Shown here in pieces: positions 1 through 5,740 of a stretch of DNA of 7,108 bases; within the stretch, counting starts at the first letter, position 1; the number at the start of each line of letters is the position of its first letter. This stretch comes from Lachnoclostridium sp. UBA1781 (GTDB taxonomy: Bacteria > Bacillota > Clostridia > Lachnospirales > Lachnospiraceae). The notes below the pieces were generated by a model. That model saw only the letters and a program-made list of their open reading frames with translations, did no database searches and was not told the DNA's origin. The position numbers and the translations under genes are program-made. The stretch is from NCBI GenBank assembly GCA_002315495.1, contig DCGJ01000074.1, forward strand, positions 1-7,108. Direction: 5' to 3'.

Positions 1-242
1 TTCCCAATGCAGAGATTATGATTCACCAGCCTCTTGGCGGTGCTCAGGGTCAGGCAACCGAAATCGAAATCGCTGCAAAGCACATTCTTCACACCAAGAA
101 GAAGTTGAATGAGATGCTTGCCGAGAACACCGGTAAGTCTTACGAAGAGATTGCGGCTGCAACCGATCGTGATAATTGGATGACTGCACAGGAAGCAGTT
201 GAGTATGGTTTAATTGACGCTGTTGTAACAAAGAGACAGTAG
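1..242 (+). CDS. clpP: ATP-dependent Clp protease proteolytic subunit ClpP (3' end only)
   Basis: This is the C-terminal part (about 79 residues) of the serine peptidase that forms the ClpP tetradecamer in the cytosol and degrades proteins unfolded by ClpX. The 5' end lies before the window; the reading frame is open from base 3. The catalytic histidine is in MIHQPLGG (His codon at 24-26). The catalytic aspartate is the second D of TDRDN (codon at 171-173). The preceding D-R pair, which in studied ClpPs senses ring assembly, is kept. The catalytic serine lies upstream of the window. The protein ends EYGLIDAVVTKRQ, close to the usual ClpP end, so the gene looks intact. The E. coli ClpP Asp167 position is alanine here, a mild difference. 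clpX starts 11 bases after the stop, so the two are almost certainly co-transcribed. Confidence 0.95.
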   Translation, partial: PNAEIMIHQPLGGAQGQATEIEIAAKHILHTKKKLNEMLAENTGKSYEEIAAATDRDNWMTAQEAVEYGLIDAVVTKRQ

Positions 243-253
243 AAGGATAATCT

Positions 254-1552
254 ATGGCTAAGAATACAGACGGAGTAAAGTATTGCTCCTTTTGCGGCAA
301 ATCAGAGGATCAGATTCGTAAGCTGATTGTAGGACCGGGAGACATCCGTATCTGCGATGAGTGCGTTCAGTTATGTAACGACATCATCGAGGATTCCCTT
401 TATGAGGACGATGATGCGGCCCTCGATCAGGACGAAGAAATCAATCTTGTAAAACCGAAGGAGATGAAGCAGTTTCTGGACCAGTATGTCATTGGACAGG
501 AGCAGGCGAAGAAGGTCCTTTCGGTAGCCGTATATAACCATTACAAGCGTGTGTTGGCACAGAAGAATCTGAATCTGGATGTGGATATTCAGAAGAGTAA
601 TATTCTAATGATTGGTCCGACCGGTTCGGGTAAGACTTATCTTGCGCAGACGCTTGCGAAGATTTTGAACGTTCCGTTCGCGGTGTCCGATGCGACGGCA
701 TTAACCGAGGCAGGTTATGTCGGTGAGGATGTTGAGAATATTCTTCTCAAGCTGATTCAGGCGGCAGACGGAGATATTGCCCGCGCGGAGCATGGCATCA
801 TTTACATTGATGAAATCGATAAGATTACGAAGAAATCGGAAAATGTATCCATTACCCGCGACGTATCCGGTGAGGGCGTGCAGCAAGGTCTTCTGAAGAT
901 TTTGGAAGGTACCGAGGCCAGCGTTCCTCCACAGGGTGGAAGAAAGCATCCGATGCAGGAGATGTATCACATCGATACCACGAACATTCTCTTTATCTGT
1001 GGTGGTGCATTTGACGGATTGGAGAAGATTGTCGAGAGTCGTATTGGCGAAAAGTCCATCGGCTTTAATGCGAACATTGAAGAACTTGAAAAGCAGAATA
1101 TCGGTGAATTATTCCGCAAGGTGTTGCCTCAGGATTTGGTAAAGTTCGGTTTGATTCCGGAGTTTATCGGACGTATTCCGGTAACCGTTGCTTTGGATAA
1201 TCTTGAAGAGAAGGACCTGGTTCGAATCTTGAAGGAGCCGAAGAATTCGATTACCAAGCAGTATCAGGCAATGATGGATCTGGACGGTGTTCAGCTGGAT
1301 TTCGAGGAGGAAGCCTTGGAAGCAATCGCGCATCGCTCCTTTGAACGAAAGACCGGTGCAAGAGGACTTCGTTCCATTTTCGAAGAAGTTATGACCGATG
1401 TCATGTATGAGGTTCCTTCGGAGGAGGATGTCATTCGCTGCATCATCACGAAGGAAGCTGCAGAGGGAAGTGACAAGCCAACGCTTCTTCGTGATGTAAG
1501 AAACGAGGACGGTCGCATTGGTAGAAAAAAGAAAACAGAAGAAACAGCATAA
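254..1552 (+). CDS. clpX: ATP-dependent Clp protease ATP-binding subunit ClpX
   Basis: ClpX is the hexameric AAA+ unfoldase that recognises tagged or damaged proteins and threads them into ClpP. At 432 residues it has normal family length. The N-terminal zinc domain has Cys11, Cys14, Cys34 and Cys37, with one residue more between the pairs than in E. coli. Walker A is GPTGSGKT at 121-128, the pore-1 loop GYVG at 154-157, and Walker B ends in DE at 186-187. The RKH loop is at 230-232, the ClpP-docking IGF loop at 269-271, the arginine finger is Arg307 and sensor-2 is Arg370 in GARGLR. All functional motifs are therefore present, including the one that binds ClpP. The start is supported by an AAGGA ribosome binding site a few bases upstream. 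The lysine-rich tail is ordinary. It sits between clpP and lon. I saw no CIRCE or CtsR operator here, though the operon promoter lies outside the window. Confidence 0.98.
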   Translation: MAKNTDGVKYCSFCGKSEDQIRKLIVGPGDIRICDECVQLCNDIIEDSLYEDDDAALDQDEEINLVKPKEMKQFLDQYVIGQEQAKKVLSVAVYNHYKRVLAQKNLNLDVDIQKSNILMIGPTGSGKTYLAQTLAKILNVPFAVSDATALTEAGYVGEDVENILLKLIQAADGDIARAEHGIIYIDEIDKITKKSENVSITRDVSGEGVQQGLLKILEGTEASVPPQGGRKHPMQEMYHIDTTNILFICGGAFDGLEKIVESRIGEKSIGFNANIEELEKQNIGELFRKVLPQDLVKFGLIPEFIGRIPVTVALDNLEEKDLVRILKEPKNSITKQYQAMMDLDGVQLDFEEEALEAIAHRSFERKTGARGLRSIFEEVMTDVMYEVPSEEDVIRCIITKEAAEGSDKPTLLRDVRNEDGRIGRKKKTEETA

Positions 1553-1559
1553 AAACATA

Positions 1560-1586
1560 GGGGGCTTCCGTGAGGAAACTCCCTTT
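1560..1586 (+). promoter_or_regulatory. hairpin between clpX and lon, GNRA tetraloop
   Basis: GGGGG (1560-1564) and TTCC (1566-1569) pair with CTCCC (1579-1583) and GGAA (1574-1577). The stem has one C/A mismatch and one G-U pair, and the loop is GTGA, a GNRA tetraloop. Only three T follow, so it is at best a weak terminator. It could act as an attenuator, a processing site or an mRNA stability element that sets the clpX-to-lon ratio. The role is inferred; the fold is read directly from the sequence. Confidence 0.6.
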
Positions 1587-1607
1587 GCCATAGTATGGAA
1601 GTAGTTT

Positions 1608-1615
1608 GGAAAGGA
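1608..1615 (+). promoter_or_regulatory. ribosome binding site that decides the lon start
   Basis: GGAAAGGA lies six bases before the ATG at 1622. The only purine-rich match before the alternative in-frame ATG at 1595 is AGGAAA. That match is too far away and lies inside the stem of the upstream hairpin. This favours 1622 as the lon start. Confidence 0.7.
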
Positions 1616-1621
1616 TATGGA

Positions 1622-3967
1622 ATGGGAGATACAAAGACATTACCATTGCTTTTACTAAAGGAGGCAGTGTTATTTCCGGGAATGATGCTTTACATCGAGC
1701 TTGAGGAAAATGACCCTGCCATGGATGTGGTTCGCGCGGCAACCAAATCGCGGGAACCATTGTTTGCAACCTATCGTTTTGCAAAATTGGGAGAACTTCC
1801 GGAGGTGTTAGATGAAAAGAATCAACCTTCGGTGATTGCTTCTATCGGAACGGTTTGTGTGGCACCGAATGTGATTCACACGCCAAAGGGAAAGTATCGC
1901 ATTATGCTTCGGGGACTCGAGCGTGCAGATGCGGGCTTCATTCCGGATGATTCCGTAAAGAAGGTGGAGGTTACCCCTTACCCACTCGAACTTCGTCCTC
2001 TTACTCAGGTGGAGAGTGAGGCGATGAAACGGGAGCTTGTAAGTAAGTTTAATGAGTTTGCTGAGAAGAATCCGAAGATGAGTAAGTCGGCATTAGAACC
2101 ACTTCTTGCCTCAGAAACCGTCGATCGCATGATTGATCAGGGGTGCTACCTGATTCCAATCCCAATGCCGGTTCGTCAGGGACTTTTGGAAGCGAAAACG
2201 AACATTGAACGCTTCCAGCGACTGCTTGGTGTATTGTCTACCGAAATCGAGATTATGTCGATTCATGAGCAGATTCACAAAAAGGTGCAGGTGAATATCG
2301 ACAAGAATCAGAAGGAATACGTGCTTCGCGAGCAGTTAAAGGTCATTCATGAGGAGTTGGGAGATGTAGGACCTTCCGATGAGGGTGAAAGATTTCGCCG
2401 GAAGGTTGCGGAGCTTCAGGCTTCTGATGATATCAAAAATGTAATTCTGAATGAGATTAAACGCTACCAGTCTATCGGAAACAACAACGGTGAGGGTGGT
2501 GTTATTCGAAACTACATCGAAACGATGTTGTCCCTTCCGTGGGATAAGGTAAGTGAGGATAATCACGATTTGAAGCTTGCAGCTGATATTCTGGAGAGGG
2601 ATCACTACGGAATGGAAAAGGTGAAGGAACGTATTATGGAGTTCCTTGCGGTTCGTTCCATGACCACAAATCTGAACAGCCCGATTCTTCTTTTGGTAGG
2701 ACCTCCGGGAACCGGAAAAACCTCGATTGCGAAGAGCATTGCAGAGAGTCTCGGTCGTCAGTATGTTCGAGTATGCCTTGGTGGTGTACGCGATGAATCC
2801 GAGATTCGTGGCCATCGCAGAACTTACATTGCCTCGATGCCGGGACGTATCGTGATGGGGTTAAAAACCGCAGGAACGAAGAATCCTCTGATGCTTTTGG
2901 ATGAAGTGGATAAAATCGGCAGTGATTACAAGGGAGACCCGTCGGCAGCGCTTTTGGAGGTGCTTGACAGTGCCCAGAATAACAAGTTCGTGGATCATTT
3001 TGTGGAGCAGCCGGTGGATCTTAGTCATGTCATTTTCGTGGCTACTGCGAACACTACAGAGACCATTCCGAGACCGCTTCTTGACCGTATGGAGATTATC
3101 GAACTGAGCTCCTACACGAAGAATGAGAAGCTTCACATAGCAAAGGAGCATTTGCTTCCGAAGCAACTTGAACAGCATGGACTTACCTTAAAGCAGCTTG
3201 GAATCACCGATAAGGCAATGGATTCTCTGATTGAATTCTATACACGTGAGGCCGGAGTTCGGTCTTTGGAACGTAAGCTTGGAGAGATTTGCCGCAAGGC
3301 CTGCCGTAAGATATGTGAAGACAAGGAAAATGAGGTGAAAACCGGAAAAATCAATGTCTCCGACAAGAATCTGGAAGCCTTTGCGGGAAGAAAGAAATAT
3401 CGCAAGGAAGCATTGGATAAGAAGCCGCTTGTCGGTGTTGTACACGGTCTTGCATGGACCAGTGTAGGCGGCGTGCTGATGGATTTGGAGGTCGGACTGA
3501 TGCCTGGAAAGGGTGAGTTTGTGCTTACCGGAAGTCTGGGCGATGTGATGAAGGAATCTGCTGCAATTGGGCGCAGTTATCTTAGATCCGTTGCCGATCT
3601 GCTTGGAATTGAGGAAAGTCTGTTCCGTGAAAAAGATATTCACATTCACGCACCGGAGGGGGCAACGCCAAAGGACGGCCCGAGCGCCGGTGTTACGATG
3701 GTTACCGCGATGTATTCTGCGCTTTCGAATACTCCGATTCGTCAGGATGTGGCAATGACCGGTGAGGTGACGCTTCGCGGTCGTGTTCTTCCGATTGGTG
3801 GCTTGAAGGAGAAGCTTTTGGCAGCCAAATCGAATGGAATGAAGGACGTGATTGTCCCGGAAGCAAATCGCGCAGATGCCGAAGAGATTTCCGAGGAGAT
3901 TATCGGTGGAATGCAGCTGCATTTTGTTCGTGATGTGAAGGAAGTGCTGGACATTGCCAAAGCTTAA
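1622..3967 (+). CDS. lon: ATP-dependent Lon protease (LonA type)
   Basis: Lon is a soluble hexameric protease that combines a substrate-binding N domain, an AAA+ motor and a Ser-Lys peptidase in one chain and removes misfolded and regulatory proteins. From the ATG at 1622 the protein is 781 residues, close to E. coli Lon. The N domain begins with LPLLLLKEAVLFPGMML. Walker A GPPGTGKT is at 360-367, pore-loop Tyr402 lies in YIASMPG, and Walker B LLDE is at 425-428. Sensor-1 is Asn477, the probable arginine finger Arg489 and sensor-2 Arg547. The peptidase dyad is Ser688 in PKDGPSAG and Lys731 in GLKEKLL, 43 residues apart as in E. coli. The complete N domain makes this LonA rather than membrane-anchored LonB. 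An in-frame ATG at 1595 would add nine residues but has no free ribosome binding site. clpX-lon-engB is a familiar Firmicute order. No T-run terminator follows the gene, so some read-through into engB is possible. Confidence 0.97.
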   Translation: MGDTKTLPLLLLKEAVLFPGMMLYIELEENDPAMDVVRAATKSREPLFATYRFAKLGELPEVLDEKNQPSVIASIGTVCVAPNVIHTPKGKYRIMLRGLERADAGFIPDDSVKKVEVTPYPLELRPLTQVESEAMKRELVSKFNEFAEKNPKMSKSALEPLLASETVDRMIDQGCYLIPIPMPVRQGLLEAKTNIERFQRLLGVLSTEIEIMSIHEQIHKKVQVNIDKNQKEYVLREQLKVIHEELGDVGPSDEGERFRRKVAELQASDDIKNVILNEIKRYQSIGNNNGEGGVIRNYIETMLSLPWDKVSEDNHDLKLAADILERDHYGMEKVKERIMEFLAVRSMTTNLNSPILLLVGPPGTGKTSIAKSIAESLGRQYVRVCLGGVRDESEIRGHRRTYIASMPGRIVMGLKTAGTKNPLMLLDEVDKIGSDYKGDPSAALLEVLDSAQNNKFVDHFVEQPVDLSHVIFVATANTTETIPRPLLDRMEIIELSSYTKNEKLHIAKEHLLPKQLEQHGLTLKQLGITDKAMDSLIEFYTREAGVRSLERKLGEICRKACRKICEDKENEVKTGKINVSDKNLEAFAGRKKYRKEALDKKPLVGVVHGLAWTSVGGVLMDLEVGLMPGKGEFVLTGSLGDVMKESAAIGRSYLRSVADLLGIEESLFREKDIHIHAPEGATPKDGPSAGVTMVTAMYSALSNTPIRQDVAMTGEVTLRGRVLPIGGLKEKLLAAKSNGMKDVIVPEANRADAEEISEEIIGGMQLHFVRDVKEVLDIAKA

Positions 3968-4023
3968 GGATAGGCGCATTTACATGTGAGTAGTTCTGGT
4001 CGTAAACGAATCCATTCTATGAA

Positions 4024-4058
4024 AAAGTCAATGAAATTCGCGGAAGCATATTGACTTT
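4024..4058. repeat. 9-bp inverted repeat overlapping the engB -35 region
   Basis: AAAGTCAAT (4024-4032) and ATTGACTTT (4050-4058) are perfect inverted copies separated by 17 bases. The right arm contains the TTGACT proposed as the engB -35 element. No T-run follows, so it does not look like a lon terminator. It could be a repressor-binding site, but no known operator was recognised. Confidence 0.5.
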
Positions 4059-4079
4059 ACCGTGAAAATGTTCAATTAT
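4051..4079 (+). promoter_or_regulatory. predicted sigma-A promoter of engB
   Basis: TTGACT (4051-4056) matches the -35 consensus at five of six positions. After a 17-base spacer, AATTAT (4074-4079) matches TATAAT at four of six. The expected transcription start is the G near 4086. This would let engB and the barstar-like gene be expressed apart from clpX and lon. It also argues against start codons for engB upstream of 4086. Confidence 0.6.
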
Positions 4080-4085
4080 ATCAAA

Positions 4086-4120
4086 GGTGCGATGGGGAAG
4101 AAACGACTTCCCCAAGCGCC
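4086..4120 (+). promoter_or_regulatory. stem-loop at the predicted 5' end of the engB mRNA
   Basis: TGGGGAAG (4093-4100) pairs perfectly with CTTCCCCA (4107-4114) around a six-base loop. A lower stem, GGTGC (4086-4090) with GCGCC (4116-4120), adds five pairs including one G-U, across a small internal loop. No T-run follows, so it is not a terminator. It ends six bases before the engB ribosome binding site and starts at the expected +1. A role in mRNA stability or translation control is inferred. Confidence 0.6.
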
Positions 4121-4139
4121 CGTTAAGAAAGGGGTCATT

Positions 4140-4727
4140 ATGGTTATCAAAAGTGCTACATTGGAAACGGTATGCGGAATTACCAGTGTACTTCCGGTGA
4201 ATACTTGCCCGGAATTTGCTTTTTCCGGCAAATCAAATGTAGGGAAATCTTCGCTAATCAATGCCCTTTGTAATCGGAAAGCACTTGCAAGAACTTCGGC
4301 ACAGCCGGGAAAAACCCAAACCATCAATTTCTTTAAGTTTAACGATGCATTTTACTTTGTAGACCTTCCCGGGTACGGTTATGCAAAGGTTTCGCAGGAA
4401 TTGAAGGCCAAATGGGGCAAGATGATTGAACGCTACTTAAAAACCAGTCAGCAGTTACGACTTGTGTTCCTGCTGATTGATATTCGACACGAGCCGGGTG
4501 CAAATGATCGGGACATGTACAACTGGGTTGTAAGCAATGGTTTTCAGCCGGTGATTATTGCGACAAAGCTCGATAAAATCAATCGAAGCCAGAAAGACAA
4601 GCAGGTAAAACTGATTCGTCAAACCTTAGGCATGAAATCAGATGAAATCATCATTCCTTTCTCTTCGGTAACGAAACAGGGACTGGAGGATATCTGGAGT
4701 CTGATGGAACAATATATGAATAACTAA
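4140..4727 (+). CDS. engB: ribosome biogenesis GTPase EngB (YihA/YsxC)
   Basis: EngB is a cytosolic TrmE-Era-type GTPase needed for late assembly of the 50S ribosomal subunit. From the ATG at 4140 it is 195 residues, the usual length. The G motifs are in order: G1 GKSNVGKS at 30-37, G2 in PGKTQT at 56-61 and G3 DLPG at 75-78 within DLPGYGYAKVS, an EngB signature. G4 is TKLD at 142-145 and G5 starts SSV at 175. The start is supported by AGAAAGGGG at 4126-4134, five bases upstream, and by the N-terminus MVIKSATLE, which matches the family. GTG 4062, ATG 4068 and ATG 4092 are in frame, but they lack ribosome binding sites and the first two lie upstream of the predicted transcription start. lon lies 172 bases upstream, and the barstar-like gene follows after 13 bases. 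Confidence 0.95.
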   Translation: MVIKSATLETVCGITSVLPVNTCPEFAFSGKSNVGKSSLINALCNRKALARTSAQPGKTQTINFFKFNDAFYFVDLPGYGYAKVSQELKAKWGKMIERYLKTSQQLRLVFLLIDIRHEPGANDRDMYNWVVSNGFQPVIIATKLDKINRSQKDKQVKLIRQTLGMKSDEIIIPFSSVTKQGLEDIWSLMEQYMNN

Positions 4728-4740
4728 GAAAGGAGAGAAT

Positions 4741-5004
4741 ATGAGAGAAGTAGTTTTGGATGGTCTCAATATGCACACCAAGCCGGAGATGCATGACGAA
4801 CTGATTGAGAAGTTCCAGCTTCCGTATTATTATGGCAGAAGCTTGGATTCCTTATGGAACATTTTGAGTAAGGAAGATGATCCGATTCACGTGGTCGTAC
4901 AGAATCCGGACAATATTGCAATCGGATACGGTGAAGTGTTATTGGAGCTGTTCGCTGATCTTAAGAAGAGTAATAAAAACTTTATCGTTGATATATGTAA
5001 GTAA
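4741..5004 (+). CDS. barstar-family protein (RNase-inhibitor-like), orphan
   Basis: This 87-residue acidic protein resembles barstar, the inhibitor that binds the secreted RNase barnase tightly in Bacillus amyloliquefaciens. The core LPYYYGRSLDSLWNIL aligns with barstar LPEYYGENLDALWDCL. Barstar Tyr29, Asp35 and Glu76 appear kept as Tyr30, Asp36 and Glu65. Asp39, a main barnase contact, is Asn40 here. A strong AAAGGAG site lies five bases before the ATG, and the gene follows engB by 13 bases, so the two are likely co-transcribed. No RNase gene of the barnase type is visible in the window, and the protein has no signal peptide. The fold assignment is fairly secure. Its partner is unknown, and inhibition of an RNase should not be assumed. 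Confidence 0.85.
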   Translation: MREVVLDGLNMHTKPEMHDELIEKFQLPYYYGRSLDSLWNILSKEDDPIHVVVQNPDNIAIGYGEVLLELFADLKKSNKNFIVDICK

Positions 5005-5028
5005 TCCGTGCATATAACGCTTGGCATT

Positions 5029-5051
5029 GCCGTCGATTGGTCGTCGACGGT
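5029..5051 (+). repeat. 7-bp inverted repeat after the barstar-like gene
   Basis: CCGTCGA (5030-5036) and TCGACGG (5044-5050) form a perfect stem with a seven-base loop, extendable by G-U pairs. It lies between the stop codon and the terminator. It may protect the mRNA 3' end or help termination; no T-run follows it directly. Confidence 0.45.
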
Positions 5052-5076
5052 GTTCTCAAAGGCCGGGAAGAAGGGG

Positions 5077-5097
5077 AGAGCGAAAGCTCTTTTTTTT
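5077..5097 (+). terminator. intrinsic terminator of the engB-barstar unit
   Basis: AGAGC (5077-5081), a GAAA tetraloop and GCTCT (5086-5090) form a compact stem. The T-run of eight (5090-5097) begins at the last stem base. Upstream G residues can extend the stem by G-U pairs. It is 72 bases after the barstar-like stop codon and acts on + strand transcripts. Confidence 0.85.
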
Positions 5098-5119
5098 GTG
5101 TGTAAAAGCGGCCTGTACG

Positions 5120-5151
5120 AAAAAAGCTCCGCAAGGGAGTCCCTACGGAGC
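5120..5151 (-). terminator. intrinsic terminator of the radical SAM-DUF4364 operon
   Basis: On the minus strand GCTCCG and CGGAGC (plus positions 5146-5151 and 5126-5131) form a six-pair stem. The inner AGGG/CCCT can pair as well. Six T residues follow directly (plus-strand A at 5120-5125). It lies just downstream of the DUF4364 stop and faces the + strand terminator. Confidence 0.85.
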
Positions 5152-5160
5152 GAAGAAAAG

Positions 5161-5700
5161 CTATTCGTTTGTGTTGTCTTCCTTCGACAAAAGCGAGGTA
5201 AGAATGTAAGCGTAAATGTCTGCATTTTTCTTCTTCCAGTGGGCACACATGGTTTCAGCGTCCTCCTTGGAAGGAACTTGTAATCGAATCTCAATAACAG
5301 CGGTGTCACGTTCTACAACCTTCAGCTCGACTTCGTACTCGTTGGTCTTTATCTCATAGTAATCTGCGATGTTGGATACTTCCTCGCGAAGATCATATTT
5401 CTTCTCGCTTAAGTACAAGTCGATTTCATCACGAATCTCGGGGGAGATGGTGTGATAGAAGAAATCGAGAGTCTCCCGGCCTTCCTCGGTGATTCGGTAG
5501 AGGGAAGCATTTTTGGTCTGCTGAAGAGAAATGTACTTGTCGTCCACCAGGTCGGCGATGACTTCCTGCACATTAAAATATGTGGTGTAATTGTGCTGGG
5601 TAATCAGGTCCGCAATCTGGGCATTGGAAAGTGGGAAGTCCACTCGGTTCAATATGTACAGAACGATTAATTTGTATAACATGAGTGATTCAGGTTGCAT
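5161..5700 (-). CDS. DUF4364 family protein, winged-helix-like
   Basis: This 179-residue soluble protein matches what I know of the DUF4364 family of Clostridia, which has no established function. The first 80 or so residues read as a winged helix-turn-helix. LYKLIVLYILNRVDFPLS and NAQIADLI suggest the first helices, and SLYRITEEGRETLDFF resembles the wing and following helix of transcriptional regulators. Residues of about 95-165 alternate strands and charged helices and may form a second domain. No membrane segment or signal peptide is seen. The ATG is preceded by AGAGGA at good spacing. It begins 40 bases after the radical SAM stop on the same strand, so the two probably share one mRNA that ends at the terminator just beyond this gene. 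A regulatory or DNA-binding role is inferred from the fold only. Confidence 0.85.
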   Translation of the reverse strand: MQPESLMLYKLIVLYILNRVDFPLSNAQIADLITQHNYTTYFNVQEVIADLVDDKYISLQQTKNASLYRITEEGRETLDFFYHTISPEIRDEIDLYLSEKKYDLREEVSNIADYYEIKTNEYEVELKVVERDTAVIEIRLQVPSKEDAETMCAHWKKKNADIYAYILTSLLSKEDNTNE

Positions 5701-5713
5701 AGGTTCCTCTTTT

Positions 5714-5738
5714 GGCCGAGCAAAATGCGGCCGTTTTT
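5714..5738 (+). terminator. possible + strand terminator-like hairpin between the two minus-strand genes
   Basis: GGCCG (5714-5718) and CGGCC (5728-5732) can pair, followed by G and five T (5734-5738), then an AT-rich stretch. The T-run is on the plus strand, yet the genes on both sides run on the minus strand. On the minus strand the hairpin is followed by A residues and the DUF4364 ribosome binding site. The stem is short, so the call is tentative. Confidence 0.4.
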
Positions 5739-5740
5739 AT

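Noticed and set aside
3188..3979. Long minus-strand reading frame of 263 codons opposite lon
   Set aside because: It lies entirely antisense to the conserved AAA and protease parts of lon, and its sequence looks like no protein family.
4019..4054. An 11-codon reading frame (MKKSMKFAEAY) between lon and engB, a possible leader peptide
   Set aside because: No ribosome binding site precedes it, and it overlaps the inverted repeat and -35 of the engB promoter, which explain the sequence better.
4024..4058. Intrinsic terminator for lon
   Set aside because: The inverted repeat is AT-rich and no T-run follows it. An overlap with a -35 element explains the position better.
4062..4139. N-terminal extension of EngB by 26 residues from GTG 4062
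   Set aside because: No ribosome binding site at GTG 4062, the predicted transcription start is downstream, and the 195-residue protein from 4140 already matches the family length and start.
5008..5283. Plus-strand reading frame of about 91 codons across the convergent region
   Set aside because: It runs through both terminators and the antisense of the DUF4364 gene, has low-complexity composition and no recognisable family.
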